A DNA stretch of 64,000 bases from Mactromeris polynyma (Eukaryota > Mollusca > Bivalvia > Venerida > Mactridae): positions 56,050,431 through 56,114,430 of the forward strand of contig JASFXZ010000002.1 of the NCBI GenBank assembly GCA_032209605.1, in the 5' to 3' direction. Below the pieces are notes generated by a model. It did not search any database and was not told the DNA's origin. It saw nothing but the letters and a program-made list of their open reading frames with translations. Below, one piece after another: positions 31,516 to 44,837 of this stretch; the stretch's first letter is position 1, and every line of letters begins with the position of its first letter. The position numbers and the translations under genes were made by a program.

Positions 31516-33582
31516 ATGAAGATAAATGCTGAAATAGTTTTCGTCATTATATTGTTTCTCTTGATAGAAATGGAGAGGATCAAATGTGTGGAACTAGATG
31601 GTGGTTGTGTTTTTGTTGGAACAGAAGTGCATTGTAGGTACAGAAATCTATCATACATACCTGAAATACCTACCAATGTAGCTGGTCTTCTGTTTACTGA
31701 TAACTTTCTTCCCAACGTTACGAAAGAAACTTTCGAAAATATCAGCAATCCGGAACGTATTCTTTATCTGTGTCTGGCATACAACAAAATAAAGACTATC
31801 AGCGAGGACTCATTTGACAGTTTTACCAGAATCACTTACTTAGAGCTTTCCGGTAATCATATAGAGAACTTCTACTTGAAACAACTACTTGGAGTTTTAT
31901 GTCACAGGAATTTTACTCTCTGCTTAAATTCTATGGGTATAGAGTTAACGTCTGAAAACACGTTTTCTTTAATGAATATGTGCGACTTGAAGAAACTTCA
32001 TTTGAGGCGAAATGATTTCGTGAATGTTACGAAAAGTATTATAAAACATTTTGATAATGTTGAAGCTCTACATTTCGACCATAATAGAATTAAAGAATTT
32101 CAATTAGTGTACATGAAACGTTTGAAAGAGCTTTCCCTTAGCCATAACCATTTGACCGACTTTCCAAATTTCTGTCTTGGTCATGACTCTTCATCAACAC
32201 TGGTTCCAAAGATTATAACACTGTATGTAAAGTACAACAGAATTATGGAACTTGGTTCCCAACACTTTAAATGTCTCTCATCCTTGATTTATTTAGACAT
32301 TTCCGGAAATTATTTTATAGTCTTCCCAAATGATATGCTTCTTAATCTGCCATCCATTCGAGAATTGGGAATTCAAACCAACCATGGTCATTTGGCCCAT
32401 ACCGAGAAATATGCATTTCGTTCGAAAACCCTCGAAGATCTGGCATTTGGCCAGAATGGACAAGCAACTACAATATTTCGCTCAATCAATGACACTTTTA
32501 AATATTCTCCAAATCTGGCATACTTGCATTTAGAATACATAAATATGGAGATACCAACAAGCTCATTATACGGTATGTTTGCACCGTTAGATAAGCTGGA
32601 AAATTTTACTTGCTACGCCTGCAAAATTCAACATGACCCGTCCATTATTCTCGACAACAAAGACAATTTAAAAAAGATAGATTTGGACAATAACCTCATT
32701 GATAATGTAAATAATACATTGATAAATTCCAAACGGTTTTTGAAATATCTTATGTTCAAAAGAAACAAACTAGCCCACTTATCTTCATCTGTTTTTCCCG
32801 TTGATATGCTTAACAGACTAAAACTTGTCGACTTCTCAGAAAATCCATTTTCATGTGACTGTGCTCTTGAATGGTTTATTGACTGGCTAAAAACAGCCAA
32901 CAGGTCAAGGTTAAGACACTTGGAAAGATACAAGTGTGCATCTCCTCAAAAATATGTTGGAAGATTGTTACTCGATATTAAATTCTCATACTTGGAGTGT
33001 CATCCATTGAAAATGTGGATGTGGGTGATCATAGTTGGTTTACCCACTCTAATTGTGTTACTTGCTATTTCAACAATTCTGTATCGTAATCGATGGAGTA
33101 TTAAACATTATATTTATCTTTTTCGGAAACGAAAGAACTATATTCCTATTGAAGGTGCCAATTTATTGTATGATGCATTTGTGTCCTATAATCAGAGAGA
33201 TTCAGGTTGGGTGTGTGATAGATTAGTTCCGACACTTGAAACTGAATTAAATTGTACACTCTGTGTACATGAGAGGGATTTTCACCTCGGAGCGTATATT
33301 AATGACAACATTGTTGAGCGCATCGATGAAAGCAAACGGATGATTATAGTTTTATCGGACGCCTTTGCAACAAGTGGTTGGTGCATGTTTGAACTGAAAA
33401 TCGCACTTTCTAAACACATTCAAGATGGATTTGAAGTTATTGTTATTCTTTTGCAAACGATCAAAGGTAGAAACATGAATAATTCCATCAAAAGTCTTTT
33501 GGAGATGACAACCTACTTAGAATGGACAGAAGATGTTGTTGGTGAAGACTTGTTCTGGAAGAAACTTCGAGATGCTATGTGA
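31516..33582 (+). CDS. Toll-like receptor 2 (LRR-TM-TIR), intronless
   Basis: 688 residues, same layout as Toll 1: signal peptide (FVIILFLLIEME), N-terminal cap, LRR array, C-terminal cap (NPFSCDCALEWFIDWL), membrane helix (WVIIVGLPTLIVLLAIST) and TIR with YDAFVSYNQRD, HERDFHLGAY and LFWKKLRDAM. It ends right after DAM because the next codon is TGA where Toll 1 has TGC. An AATAAA follows within about 10 bp. Amino-acid changes between the two are spread through the LRRs, while the TIR is nearly identical, as expected if the ectodomain diversifies and signalling is kept. Confidence 0.95.
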   Translation: MKINAEIVFVIILFLLIEMERIKCVELDGGCVFVGTEVHCRYRNLSYIPEIPTNVAGLLFTDNFLPNVTKETFENISNPERILYLCLAYNKIKTISEDSFDSFTRITYLELSGNHIENFYLKQLLGVLCHRNFTLCLNSMGIELTSENTFSLMNMCDLKKLHLRRNDFVNVTKSIIKHFDNVEALHFDHNRIKEFQLVYMKRLKELSLSHNHLTDFPNFCLGHDSSSTLVPKIITLYVKYNRIMELGSQHFKCLSSLIYLDISGNYFIVFPNDMLLNLPSIRELGIQTNHGHLAHTEKYAFRSKTLEDLAFGQNGQATTIFRSINDTFKYSPNLAYLHLEYINMEIPTSSLYGMFAPLDKLENFTCYACKIQHDPSIILDNKDNLKKIDLDNNLIDNVNNTLINSKRFLKYLMFKRNKLAHLSSSVFPVDMLNRLKLVDFSENPFSCDCALEWFIDWLKTANRSRLRHLERYKCASPQKYVGRLLLDIKFSYLECHPLKMWMWVIIVGLPTLIVLLAISTILYRNRWSIKHYIYLFRKRKNYIPIEGANLLYDAFVSYNQRDSGWVCDRLVPTLETELNCTLCVHERDFHLGAYINDNIVERIDESKRMIIVLSDAFATSGWCMFELKIALSKHIQDGFEVIVILLQTIKGRNMNNSIKSLLEMTTYLEWTEDVVGEDLFWKKLRDAM

Positions 33583-33639
33583 TAAGGAAATAAAAGTAAC
33601 ACAGATTAGATTGCATTAAATGATCCGAATGGCTGTTAA

Positions 33640-36385
33640 AAATTTGTTATATTCACTTTACATGTTGAATATTCTACTCTATTTGCGCATAGTTTCAAAT
33701 AAGTGTTGAATGGCTACTGTATGCCAACAAATGTGTTTGGAATTCATTTGACGCGGACCTTTTGTAAGCTGTGTGCAATTCGATTAAGCTTAATGTCATA
33801 TTGCAATATACCACATCGCATTTTGGTCTCTTTAATGAAAGCACTTTACAGTGAAAAAACATGTCTATGAAATTGAAAAACACTTGTTTGAACGAATGCA
33901 AGATGAACACAATTGTATTGTAAGAACGGAATTTAGTAGAGTATTAGTATTAAAGTGCTACCTGTCTATAGCTGCTACATCCTTTGGAAGATTCAATACT
34001 GCTGTTAAGAAGTTGCTGCTTTAGAAAGGTTAAATTATAAGTAAAGTTTTACCACGGTAAAAATTATAATGATGTTGAAGAAAAGCTATTATTTTATCGA
34101 CTATCTATATTTCCTTATATTTTATTATTTTTTAGTAAAGTATCCTGACCAATAATTAAACTTATTAATTAATAACACGATTAGAAAAATCATTATCCAT
34201 ATTGTAAAAACAAGACATAACTATTACCTTTACACCACATGAAAAATATAATAATCCTTTCTTTGTGTAACTTAGAAAATCACTTTCAACACTCCTTTTT
34301 GTAAATACATGTAGAATGAAACACGCATTTATAGTATGTATATATCAGGGCATCGTTTTCACAATACTTCCGTGGACGACTTTTTCAGTGTTTGCTTAAC
34401 TGTTTAATTGTAGGAATGTATATATATTATCAACTCGGACCAGCGCATTTATTTTATATTTATTTTCATTGTCAATTTAAGTCGTGTTCCATATTGTGAG
34501 TTAACTAAGTTTAATGTTGATATTTTGCTCTTCTGTAAATACCTCTACCCATTGTGTTTTGTTATAATGTACATTATGTTGCTATGAAACATGTTATGTT
34601 TTAATGCAATACACTTTTTGTATTGTATTGTATTATAAAATTAATTATAATCTATATTGCAAAGTATTATATTTTCTTTTCTGTGTAAATGTTATAATTT
34701 ATCAGTGAGTAGCAACTGAAACATATGAAGTCACGTAATTAATTTTAAAAGTTTATAAAAACAGTATGCGATTGAAAAAAACAATATTTAAACGACCAAT
34801 TCCACCAGCCCATACACCAAAACTGAACATATATACATACAACCTACATTGCCCAATGCGGAAAGAGATTTGCCCTTGCACCTCATTAACTCCTAGTGGT
34901 AAATGTGTTGCTGTTTTCCTAGTGTGTTTGATTGTTTAGGAGTCAGAAAGGGTAAAAAAGAAATTAACTGAATAAATAGCTACGAGTGAATATCATTGTG
35001 TTTAACATTTGATTTTTTCCTTCGAACGTTGTAAATACATCTATCAATTACCCATATAGGTAATAAATGGCATAATTCCTTTCATAACTAGAAGCCACCA
35101 TTGACCTATTGCATTGGACAGATGGTATACCAACGTGGTAGAAATTATTCATTGCAACGATGTAGGCGATGTATTCCATTTCTTACATGTCTCTCTCTTT
35201 CCGAACTTTAAGTTGTTTATAACTCAGTATAATAAACAATATGACTTCACTCGACCAATCGCCATGAACATGATTAAAACAGACAGTAAAAAAGAGCTGA
35301 CTAATGTCAGAAAATCTTGTATCACTTCAAATAATCAAACGATGTCTGACATAGAGCATCAACTCTTTAATTTCTACACCATATACCATAATTGATAAAG
35401 CTTTCCATGTTCTAGACATGTACTGCTATTTAAATACATCTGTATAATAATTATATTTGTATATTTGAATGAAAAACAATGTATACTCAGCACATTTAAA
35501 AAAGAACAAAACAGAATTTCTTAACATATACGGATTCACGTAGGGATACAGGAAAATAACCACACATTGTATTATTTCATGTTTATGCAACATATACGAT
35601 ATATTTTATTGCAAATATTGGGTATTTGCTTATATAATATGTTTCAAAATGCAATAAAATGACGCTTTACAAACATTTGCAGATATGAAACTGTGCGTAA
35701 ATGTACTGAGTAAATTATATTTGTGTCATATTATTATGATGTACTATTGTGTAAATATGACTTAATATGTGTTGTTGTTACTGTATGTTTGCTACTGCTA
35801 TCAATTGTATATGAATAGTGTACAAGTATAATTTATACATGTATATAGTTGTTTTCTTTTATCACGATTCTCTGTATATTTTTAAGCGTGAGAAAATGCT
35901 GTCCTATTCGGACTTCCTGCAAAATATGTAAATGAACTTGAAACGTGGTACACGTATATACACATTTCATTCGAAATCAAATATTTAATCTGTCATGATT
36001 GGTTTTGATAACGAGTATTATTATCATTTAGAAATAAATTTGATTTTGTCTTGTTTATACAATCTGACTTGTGTGAAAACAGAAATACAATGTACATATT
36101 AACATGTTATCAGGTGCTCATTTGAATCAAACTAATGTTATATCTCTATCACCTTCATCCTGGCAAACATCGACGCGGAAATTAAGCATCTTTCCCTACT
36201 TTCTGAATAAACACTTCAGTTGTAATATTGATAAGTATATATCAAATCTTCACATCAAATGTTTCAAAAATCTACCACAATCCACAATAATCTGAATAAT
36301 ACATCTGAAGGACTTGCTTGTTTATCTAATTGACAAAACTAAGTGTTTACTTCAGAGCTACACTTTAGTTATACAGACACGTTCA
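33640..36385 (+). other. 3' flank of Toll unit 2
   Basis: Non-coding apart from the small open frame at 35114-35395. Matches 24816-27550. Confidence 0.6.
35114..35395 (+). CDS. Small ORF in duplicated flank, unknown
   Basis: 93 codons (starts MDRWYTNVVEIIHCNDVGD). The unit 1 copy is stopped after 60. No signal peptide, motif or family is recognisable, and no promoter or splice evidence exists. Listed because it is open in the otherwise AT-rich flank, but it may be chance. Confidence 0.2.
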   Translation: MDRWYTNVVEIIHCNDVGDVFHFLHVSLFPNFKLFITQYNKQYDFTRPIAMNMIKTDSKKELTNVRKSCITSNNQTMSDIEHQLFNFYTIYHN

Positions 36386-39300
36386 CTGTTCATTACTAAA
36401 GATGTACTCCTAACTACATGTATATGATACAGTCAAATTAAGTAAATTCAACAAGTTGATTGTACTTGAATTTAAAAAAAGTCCTATAATTATACTGCAA
36501 CTTAACAATTATAACTACTGAACTGTCACTAACATTTAGGATGACGTCTACAACATTATAGTATTGGATGACTACAGAAGACCTAACCCGAGGATGCTAT
36601 TACAAAACGGATGAACACTTACGTATTTATCAAGAATTAACAGTAAAATGCATCTAAATCATGAAGAAACTTGCCTTTCAAAGATGGAATATAGACACTG
36701 GAAATCTTTGTGATGGAAAAGTTAAGACTGTGAAGATTTATTTTCAAATACTTAGAAAACTATCAAAATAAAATATTAAAGAAAAAAAAGCAAAATTGAC
36801 AAAACAGTAAAATAGAAAATTCAAAAGATAACCTGAAGTAGTAAATTGTTTGTAAATATTGTTTTATTACCTATTTTTTTACAATATATTTGAGGTTTGA
36901 TGGTGCTATTTTTAAAATTTGCAAAAAGCAACAGGACTGTATTATATTGACATTGTTCACATAAAGTGTTGATACTGAGCGGATTATTATTACTTGGAGA
37001 ATGATTTGAAGTAACATTATGTATAATCATGCATTTTACCAAATATAGTTACATTAAAAGTTTATTTTTATTTTTATGTTTATCTAATTATATTCAATAC
37101 TATGGCTGATCCTATCAGTTGCATAAGTTATATACTTTGATCAGTACCATGACAAAGGTTGCGTATAGTATAATATGAATGTTCTTTGCTATCATTGAAT
37201 ACTAATTTGGGTATGATTTCAATAGTTGCATAAAAATACTCGTGCATTCTACCCAAAATACTAAGTTGTATGAATTGATTATTACGTTAATTATTAAATA
37301 CTATGCCTGATCCTTTCTGTTGCATAAATTATACTTTGATCAGTACAGCAACAAATGTTGCATATATATAGCAGATATTAGAAATTTGATTAATTATTAT
37401 TGTGAATTCTTACAAGGGCTTAATTATTATTCAAAGTTGCATGACTATCCTACAAGGCCATAACTTATTTATATATTACATTTGGTTTTGAAAAAAAAAT
37501 GCAATCATGTACATTGTTGATGCTATACATAGGCTATGACTGCATGTACTTTTGTTTATTAATGTGTATTATGTGCAGGTGGTTTTTAAAAGAAGTATAT
37601 GTTATGTTTATTGATTTCACATAATACCATTCATTATATTACTGTGTTTTTATAAACATTTAAAGTTGTACATGTTTTGGCTTTTACTGCATTTACATTT
37701 ATTAGTTAAAGTATATTGCAAGTAAAATTTAGGTTGAAGTGTATATTTTTTATTTCACATAATGCCATGCTAATTTATTGCTAATTCTTCAGACATTAAG
37801 TTGTATATTTTTGTATTAGTAGTTTTATTGATGAGGGGGGGGGTGAAAATAAAAGTATTCTGTCAGGGGCAGTTTCCAACACCACCCCCACCCGCTCCCC
37901 CCGCTGAATTTGTTTATGTAATTTATTTTTCATTATACCTTTGAAACTTAACACGAGCGTCAGGCACCGGCAGGTGGTGTTCTTGTTAAATACGATAACA
38001 GGTATGATGCTGTAAAGCCTTTACCTATATAAGCCATTCTTGAAGACTTCAATCAAGTAGATTGTTGCTGCAAAACTTTAGCAATTCATTCATTGCCAAA
38101 CATGATACTTCATAAATATGGTACATAACATTAAATAATATTTTTGTGATGAATCCAGTGTATATAAACCTACGTGGGGAGGCACTGTCTTATGTATGTG
38201 GCGTTTCCAGTATCTACGTATTCTCTTTCTTTTATATAATTACAGTTTATCAGTAATTAATTTCTATATGTTATGCATTTCTTATCTTGTTCAGACTTCT
38301 GTTCAGGTTATATATTTAGTACCTGTATCATATCATAAGCATACACAACTCTCAAAATTCTGTTTAGACTTCATATTGCAAATGAGTTTAATTGGTGTAT
38401 AACTAGAGCGCAATAGTTATAGACTAATTATCCAGATTCATTTGATAGAAAAATCTTTCATGGAAAATTCATTTTAGAATATATAAAATAAATGAATAAA
38501 TGCTTTTATTCCTAATTGTCAACATTATCTCGGCATATTATTGCATTACTCATATTCCTTTTCATGTCCCGGTGTCTATAATAATATTTTTCAATTTCAG
38601 GTATGTTATAATATGCTTACTGTTATAATTAAGTATGAGCTTAAACCATATTGTTTCTCTTTGATATTATTAATATTAATATTCACTATCATTTGGGTTT
38701 AAATGTCGGTTTTGTAATAAACGAATTACTGTGTCTATCATACAGATATTAGTTAACATTTTTGTATATTCAGGATCGTCTCAACACATATACAAAATTG
38801 TATTTAACTGTCTCACAAAGTGAAGTAAAATCATAACAGGACATAGGTACGGCCATGCGGCGCACATATCAACGTCATAACGTCGTTTTTGGATTTTGAA
38901 TTGCATATTCATCTATGCTCTTGTTTTAATATTGATTGTATTCTTAATTTTGCTTAGTTTTCACATGTCTATGTATTTTATACTGTTTGTTGGATTGTAA
39001 TGTTAATAATATAACCTCCCTGTTATTTTCTTATTCATGCTGAATGCGTCTGTTGATAATTCAAAAGCCTGATCTGATGACTTTTAACTGTACTTACACA
39101 CACACATATAATATACAATGTACTTCCATTACATAATATTTGATTATTATTTTTTGCCTAAAAATAGAAAAAAAAATTATGAAAAGCTTTGTAAGATTAA
39201 CGGATGCATTTCCAGGTGAAATCGCTGAATTAATCATATCTTTTATCGTCCACAGGTAAACTATTGCTTGTTATTTTAATGTATCTTGTTATCCATGTCG

Positions 39301-39850
39301 GTCAATAGCTATACATAGCTAATGTTTGTTTTTATGTACAACCGACTTTAAATAAAACTTTTTCTTGTATATCATCGCCATTTTCAAATTTTTGTGATCA
39401 TAAAGAGCAAACTATTGGAGTTCGATTTTGTTGATGAAACCTGGATCCAATATATACATGTATGTGTATATTGGTCCCAGATGAAACACGAGATTATTTT
39501 ATTATTGAAAATTAACATGTGTTAGGCAAATGTTTTCTTATGAAATAAAATAGAAAAAAGAAGGAATTCGTTTTACTTGACTTTTGTAATAAACACTTTG
39601 TCATGCAATTTCCACATTGCAAAAGCATAGCAGATTTTTATAATTATTTATATTAACATTAAAATATTGGTTTGATTTTCATCTATGTAATGTATCCACC
39701 ATTATTGAAACTTTAATAACAATAAATAATTATTTTTTGTTGCACGGTTATCTCAGGATTTGTGTAGCAGGACCTCCTTATGTCTTGTTTTAAGAAGGTT
39801 TTACGATATGGATCGGGTCTGTGGGACAAAATTTTAAGAGAACATTTATA
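36386..39850. other. AT-rich intergenic DNA with small local duplications
   Basis: Contains the direct repeats at 37080-37480, a G run near 37835, an inverted R1 piece (38174-38212), and no supported gene. Confidence 0.45.
37080..37480 (+). repeat. Two-copy direct repeat, about 200 bp
   Basis: TACTATG.CTGATCCT..TGTTGCATAA..TACTTTGATCAGTAC occurs at about 37098 and again at about 37300. Both copies are diverged. Confidence 0.5.
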
Positions 39851-39896
39851 CTCGTCATGGCGTCCCCTACTATCCCTTCCCAGGCCCGTATCCACA

Positions 39897-39910
39897 GGGG
39901 GGGGGGGGGG
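39897..39910 (+). repeat. Run of 14 G
   Basis: A homopolymer followed by CAGGCCCGGATTCATGGG. Such runs are prone to sequencing length error. Confidence 0.8.
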
Positions 39911-40024
39911 CAGGCCCGGATTCATGGGGGGCAAGCGGTATTGCCCCTCCCCCCAGTCGGCTGTGGAGTGACCTTTTTCTATACCGAATATAAAATTATT
40001 TCCACTGACTAGGTCTTAAGGTTA

Positions 40025-40480
40025 CTATTCTTTGAGCACTTAAAATGCAATACATTAATTTATGGTCGATTTCCTCTTGTATACTACCAGTAGAATAGAA
40101 AGAAGTGCAATAAATGTTGGCCAACTGTTGTGATCATTGGCCTTGAGACCGTCTTGAAGAATCATAAATATGCTTTTCACTCTACACCACACAGGCGCTT
40201 TCAATTTCCTTATCATGTATATATATATATATATACATGACACGGACATATAATATGGTTTATTTGTCCTTGTACATGATACGGAAAATTATTCATATAT
40301 ATATTGTTTTTCAAGAACAAGCCTACTTTCGTATTTGCACATTTTCTTTAGAAGTTGTTCAAAAAACAATGTTAATATTATTATATTAAAGCTACACATT
40401 TGATATTAGACGAATGTGCATACACTTTACCGATAAATCCCATGTGATGATGGTAACTGAACTAACTGCTAACACAATTT
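40025..40480 (+). repeat. Diverged direct repeat, copy 1
   Basis: Collinear with 40835-41460: CTACCAGTA, GTGCAATAAATG / GTGCAAAAACAG, CTTTTCACTCTACA / CCTTTCACTCTACA, CCTTATCATGTATATA, CGGACATA, and ATAAATCCCA. Non-coding. Confidence 0.55.
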
Positions 40481-40689
40481 TATTCTCTAACTAAATTGAC
40501 GTGTTTATGATATGTAAATGTTTTGTTATCAGATATTACAAAAGAAATAGATCTAATAAAATATAAAACTATTTCCATGCTGGTCACTTCAGGCTTATTT
40601 TACTTTGCCACCAGAAACCCATATGTCGAGCGTACATTTCCCGGGTTACTAACCTGTACTAGCATATTATTCGTATTAAATGTAACTCG

Positions 40690-40785
40690 ACCAACTTTCT
40701 CGCATGCAAAAGAGGTGACTCGAACCGTGACCTCCTGTTCTGAAGGCCGATGCTCTACCACGTCAGTTATTGTCGTTGACATTTG
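40690..40785 (-). repeat. tRNA-like repeat
   Basis: On the minus strand GACGTGGTAGAGCATCGGCC and GGTCACGGTTCGAGTCACC form A- and B-box-like elements with a plausible spacing. The acceptor stem is not convincing. SINE head between the two copies of the direct repeat. Confidence 0.5.
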
Positions 40786-40834
40786 AGTATTTCAGGGAGG
40801 TTACCTAAACCTGCTTTTAGGATCCGGGCCTGGG

Positions 40835-41460
40835 GTAACTTTTCTTTTAGCATTTTAAGTACAATACATCCATTTATTATCAATATCCTCTTTACTACCA
40901 GTATAGCGGAAGCAATTAGTGCAAAAACAGTTAGCCCCCTGTTGTGCACCTTAGCCTTTTGTGACCGTCAAGTAGCATCGTATGCCTTTCACTCTACATA
41001 AGCCAGGCACTTTCAAATTCCTTATCATGTATATACAGAAAGCGTCTGTAAAACACATTGATGTTATTTATTGTCTACGCTCAAACTGGTCTTTCCTTTT
41101 GGCTACTTTGTCCTGTATAAACACTGGTGTCAACTTTTGGTACAAATATATGTAATACACCTTTTTTAATTTATTGGTCACATTCAAAAAAGGTCATACA
41201 CAAATTTATGTATTTTAAAGACAGACACCTGCCAATTAGACATTCAGATACCTGGTGCAAAGGTGTGAACAACATCATATCTAAGGTAGTGACACAGTAA
41301 ACTCTCACGGAGTGTAATTTCTAAATTTACTAATTTAATTCCATAACCACGGACATAATAAACCTTTTTATATGGTGTATATGTCCGTGCAATAACGAAT
41401 GATTTAAACTGATTTATAAATCCCACTGTATGGTGATAATTAATGGCTCAAGAAAACAAT
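40835..41460 (+). repeat. Diverged direct repeat, copy 2
   Basis: See copy 1 at 40025. This copy is longer, with extra sequence at about 41050-41330. Confidence 0.5.
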
Positions 41461-42382
41461 AAATTCCCCCGCCTAAACATATTTAAATTTTCAATATTTG
41501 TATACGATTGAAAAGACGATACATTGAGGTTTCCAAATCTGCTTGAAACTTTTGAATATGTTAAAAAATATAGAAATAATCATAATAAATACGTAGCGTT
41601 CCCCATCTAATCAATGCAATTAAGACGACTGGAAATATCGATTTTTGGCCGATGCGATAAGCGATATTGTTGGACATGCAATTTCAAACAGGACTGGAAT
41701 AATTTGCGCTACTAAATACATGTCTGAGTGAGAGAGTTACGGTAGGAATCCACATGCACATAGCAAGTATTTGAATCTATTCGTGATTGAAACATTACAT
41801 AGTAACGAATTATTATTTAAATTCTTAAGGACTACGATAATGTTTGACGTCCATTAGTTTCACAGATAACAATACTCTATCGAAAAGTCTAAAAAAACAT
41901 TAAGTAAAATGCCTTCTCTGGCCTTGTGAAACTCTTTTTTGGGGGACACGTCAAGGTAATCGCAAAGAACGGTCTATTGGTGGCAAAATCTCACATTGAC
42001 TTCATGTCCAAACACTTGGATTCAACCGATTCAACCAATATCTTAATTTGTTTTTTGTTTTCATCGGGTTTTACTGTTCCAACTCCTTTTCAGTCATATA
42101 CGGCGTAGCCTACTGATATATTAAAGGGGTTTTAAATGTTGACCTTTTTTTAGTTACGGCATTAACAATTTATTAAGCATAAATTACCGACTGGCAATAA
42201 TAAACTTAGTAGAAATAAATATATAACCATTGTTTCATAGCTTTATAGTTTATATTAATTAATCCATAAGTTATTGCAAAAGAGGAGATCATTTTTGCTC
42301 ATCCCGGTAAATTTATATTTTGGGCCGCACTGTTTAGAATCCATGCAATAGTCAATACTCAAACAGCAACCATTCCATGCCT

Positions 42383-42555
42383 CGATCTCCAGAAGCATCT
42401 CAATTTGAGATAAATCTCAGCTCAAATATAATGTCTCAAATTGTTGAGAATTTCCTCATCTAAGACCAGACTCAAAATCGGTAGTACAAAACGAAAAAAG
42501 ATGAGATTGAGCTGAGATTTCTATTTGAGATGCTTTGAGAAAACGGGGCCTGAGC
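42383..42555. mobile_element. Foldback MITE with CATCTCAAxTxGAGAT ends
   Basis: Left AGAAGCATCTCAATTTGAGA..AATCTCAGCTCAA and right TTGAGCTGAGATTTCTATTT..GAGATGCTTTGAGAAAACG are inverted copies. No coding capacity. Confidence 0.7.
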
Positions 42556-42769
42556 GGTTCTCCTATTGTTACATATTATTTATGTTTGTTTCTTAAGTCC
42601 CTTTTGCTCTTGTAATTGTTTACAACCATGTATGTTTATTTTCATGTCTTATTATGAGTAGGTCTGTTCAAGTGGTGGCATCGCACCTTGCTTATGTGGC
42701 ATTTCCGACATGACTTCTATATTCATACATTGAAAGCGGACACGATATGTTTGATTGCCACATCCAATA

Positions 42770-43740
42770 CAAAGACAAAGCATATAATTTAGTAATACAA
42801 CATAATATATTATTGCCGCAACTAAACACAATAACAGAGCAAATAATTTAGCTGATTTAAATACAGCTTAATATATTAGTACCGCAACCAAATATAAAGA
42901 AAAGAGCGAACAATTCAGCAAATTAAAAACAACATAATGTATTATTACCGCTACCATATAAAGTAAAAGATCGAATAATTCAGTAAATTAAAAACAACAT
43001 AATGTATTAGTACCGCTACCATATAAAGTAAAAGATCGAATAATTCAGTAAATTAAAAAAAAACAAATGTATTATTACCGCTACCATATAAAGTAAAAGA
43101 TCGAATAATTCAGTAAATTAAAAACAACATAATGTAATATTGCCGCTACCATATAAAGTAAAATATCGCATAATTCAGTAAATTAAAAAACAACATAATG
43201 TAATATTGCCGCTACCATATAAAGTAAAATATCGAATAATTCAGTAAATTAAAAAACAACATAATGTTATATTGCCGCTACCATATAAAGTAAAAGAGCG
43301 AATAATTCAGTAAATTAAAAACAACATAATATATTATTACCGCAACCAAATAAAAGAAAAGAGCGTATAATTCAGTAAATTAAAAAAAAATATATAGTGT
43401 TGCCACAACTAAATACAAGAACAAAGCAAATAATTTTGTAATTAAAATATAGCTTAATAACTAGATAATTACCACTATCAAATACAAGCAGAGAGCTATT
43501 GATTTTGTAATTTAAATGTAAATACAATAAGAGATTACATAGTTTTGTAATTTAAATATAGCTTAATATATTATTACCGCTACCAAATACAAGAACAGCG
43601 CAAATAATTTTGTAATTTAAATGTAAATACAATAACAGATTACATAATTTTGTAATTTAGATATAACTTAATGTATTATTACCGCAACCAAATACAAAAG
43701 CAGATCTAACGATTCAGTAATTTAAATGTAAATATAAGAA
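42770..43740. repeat. Satellite, about 65-bp unit, about 14 copies
   Basis: Units such as ACCGCTACCATATAAAGTAA..GATCGAATAATTCAGTAA..AACATAATGTATTATT repeat head to tail. The central copies are nearly identical, the edge copies diverged. Confidence 0.85.
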
Positions 43741-44835
43741 TATAGCAAATAATTAAGTAATTAGATACAGCCAATTCCCATTCATTTCACTCATTTGCAC
43801 ATAAAACACGAAGATGATCGTAAACGCCTTGATTGTGCCGGAAGAAAATATTGTGTCTGTCGTGAAAAACAGATTATGTGTCATTGGAAACAGAAACAAT
43901 TTGTTTCTAAAATAATTGATAACGCTAGGGACTAAGGCCATAATAGGTTCATCAAAATATGTCTGATCGTCCGATGATAAATGTTTGTCTCTCCCCGGAT
44001 AATACAGCCATGATGTATGATAGCAAGGATTGAACATAAAATCGTAAAATCTGATTAATTTTTAAAGCATTATTTGTCTTTCATATCATACTTTGGTCTG
44101 ATTTTAATTAAGTTTTGATTTATATTCCTGATTGGCTTGTACATGCATTCTTCTCTTCCTGCACTTTCCTTCAAATAGCTAAACAACATGCTTCAATCAA
44201 AACAATACCTTCAATGTTAGTGTGTGTAGTCAGTAGTAATTGCATTGTTCAGTATAAAACAATACATACAAGTTTAATCGCGGTAAATATTGAAGCGTTG
44301 GTATTCCTTAAATCCGAAGCATGCGCTAGGGACTTTTTTGGCAAATTCACATTTTTATGTATAATTAATTTAAGATAAATAGAGCGTATGTTCTCAATAC
44401 TGTCATAACTTTTACTGAACTAAAATCTGAGTGGAATGTGCTTTGTCTCGTTGCAACATAATTATATATAGATAGTATGTTTCTAAATTTCCATCGACTG
44501 ACGTTTAGGATACAAGAAAAGAACTGGACACGATATGTTTGCACGTGAACGCAACATGTATGCTAAATTTCATGACAATTGACAGGTATTTTCATTAAAA
44601 ATGAGTTTCAAAAATAATAAAAATGAATTGAAAGAACTTATAATGGTTGGTAAAAAAATGTGCGTGTTTTAAAAGTACTGAGTACAGTAGAATACGCACG
44701 CCTCTTGCGCACTTAACCCAAAATTCAATAATTTAACTGATTTAGAAAAACTATAATTTGGTTTTACAAATATTACATTCACTAGAATTAGTGTCAAACA
44801 AGAAATATCTTGAAAAAAAGATGGTCAGCGCAATT
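43741..44835. other. Intergenic DNA, nothing recognised
   Basis: Open frames on both strands (for example 43753-44037 minus and 44115-44378 plus) lack family features and splice support. Confidence 0.4.
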
Positions 44836-44837
44836 TG

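Larger units (their letters stand above)
30240..36385 (+). repeat. Toll receptor tandem segmental duplication, unit 2
   Basis: Matches unit 1 from GAGAGA..TCACTGTTTAAACT onwards through the Toll gene and the 3' flank, ending near the words TTATACAG.CACGT. It contains about 450 bp of extra DNA upstream of the gene and an additional truncated Toll copy. Confidence 0.85.

Noticed and set aside
39179..39255. ATG-started 25-codon open piece ending at a GTAAAC donor
   Set aside because: Looks like a first exon by signals alone, but no downstream exon with compatible phase or any protein family was found.
42770..43740. CRISPR-like regular repeats
   Set aside because: Units are head-to-tail copies without unique spacers in a eukaryotic genome. 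It is a satellite.
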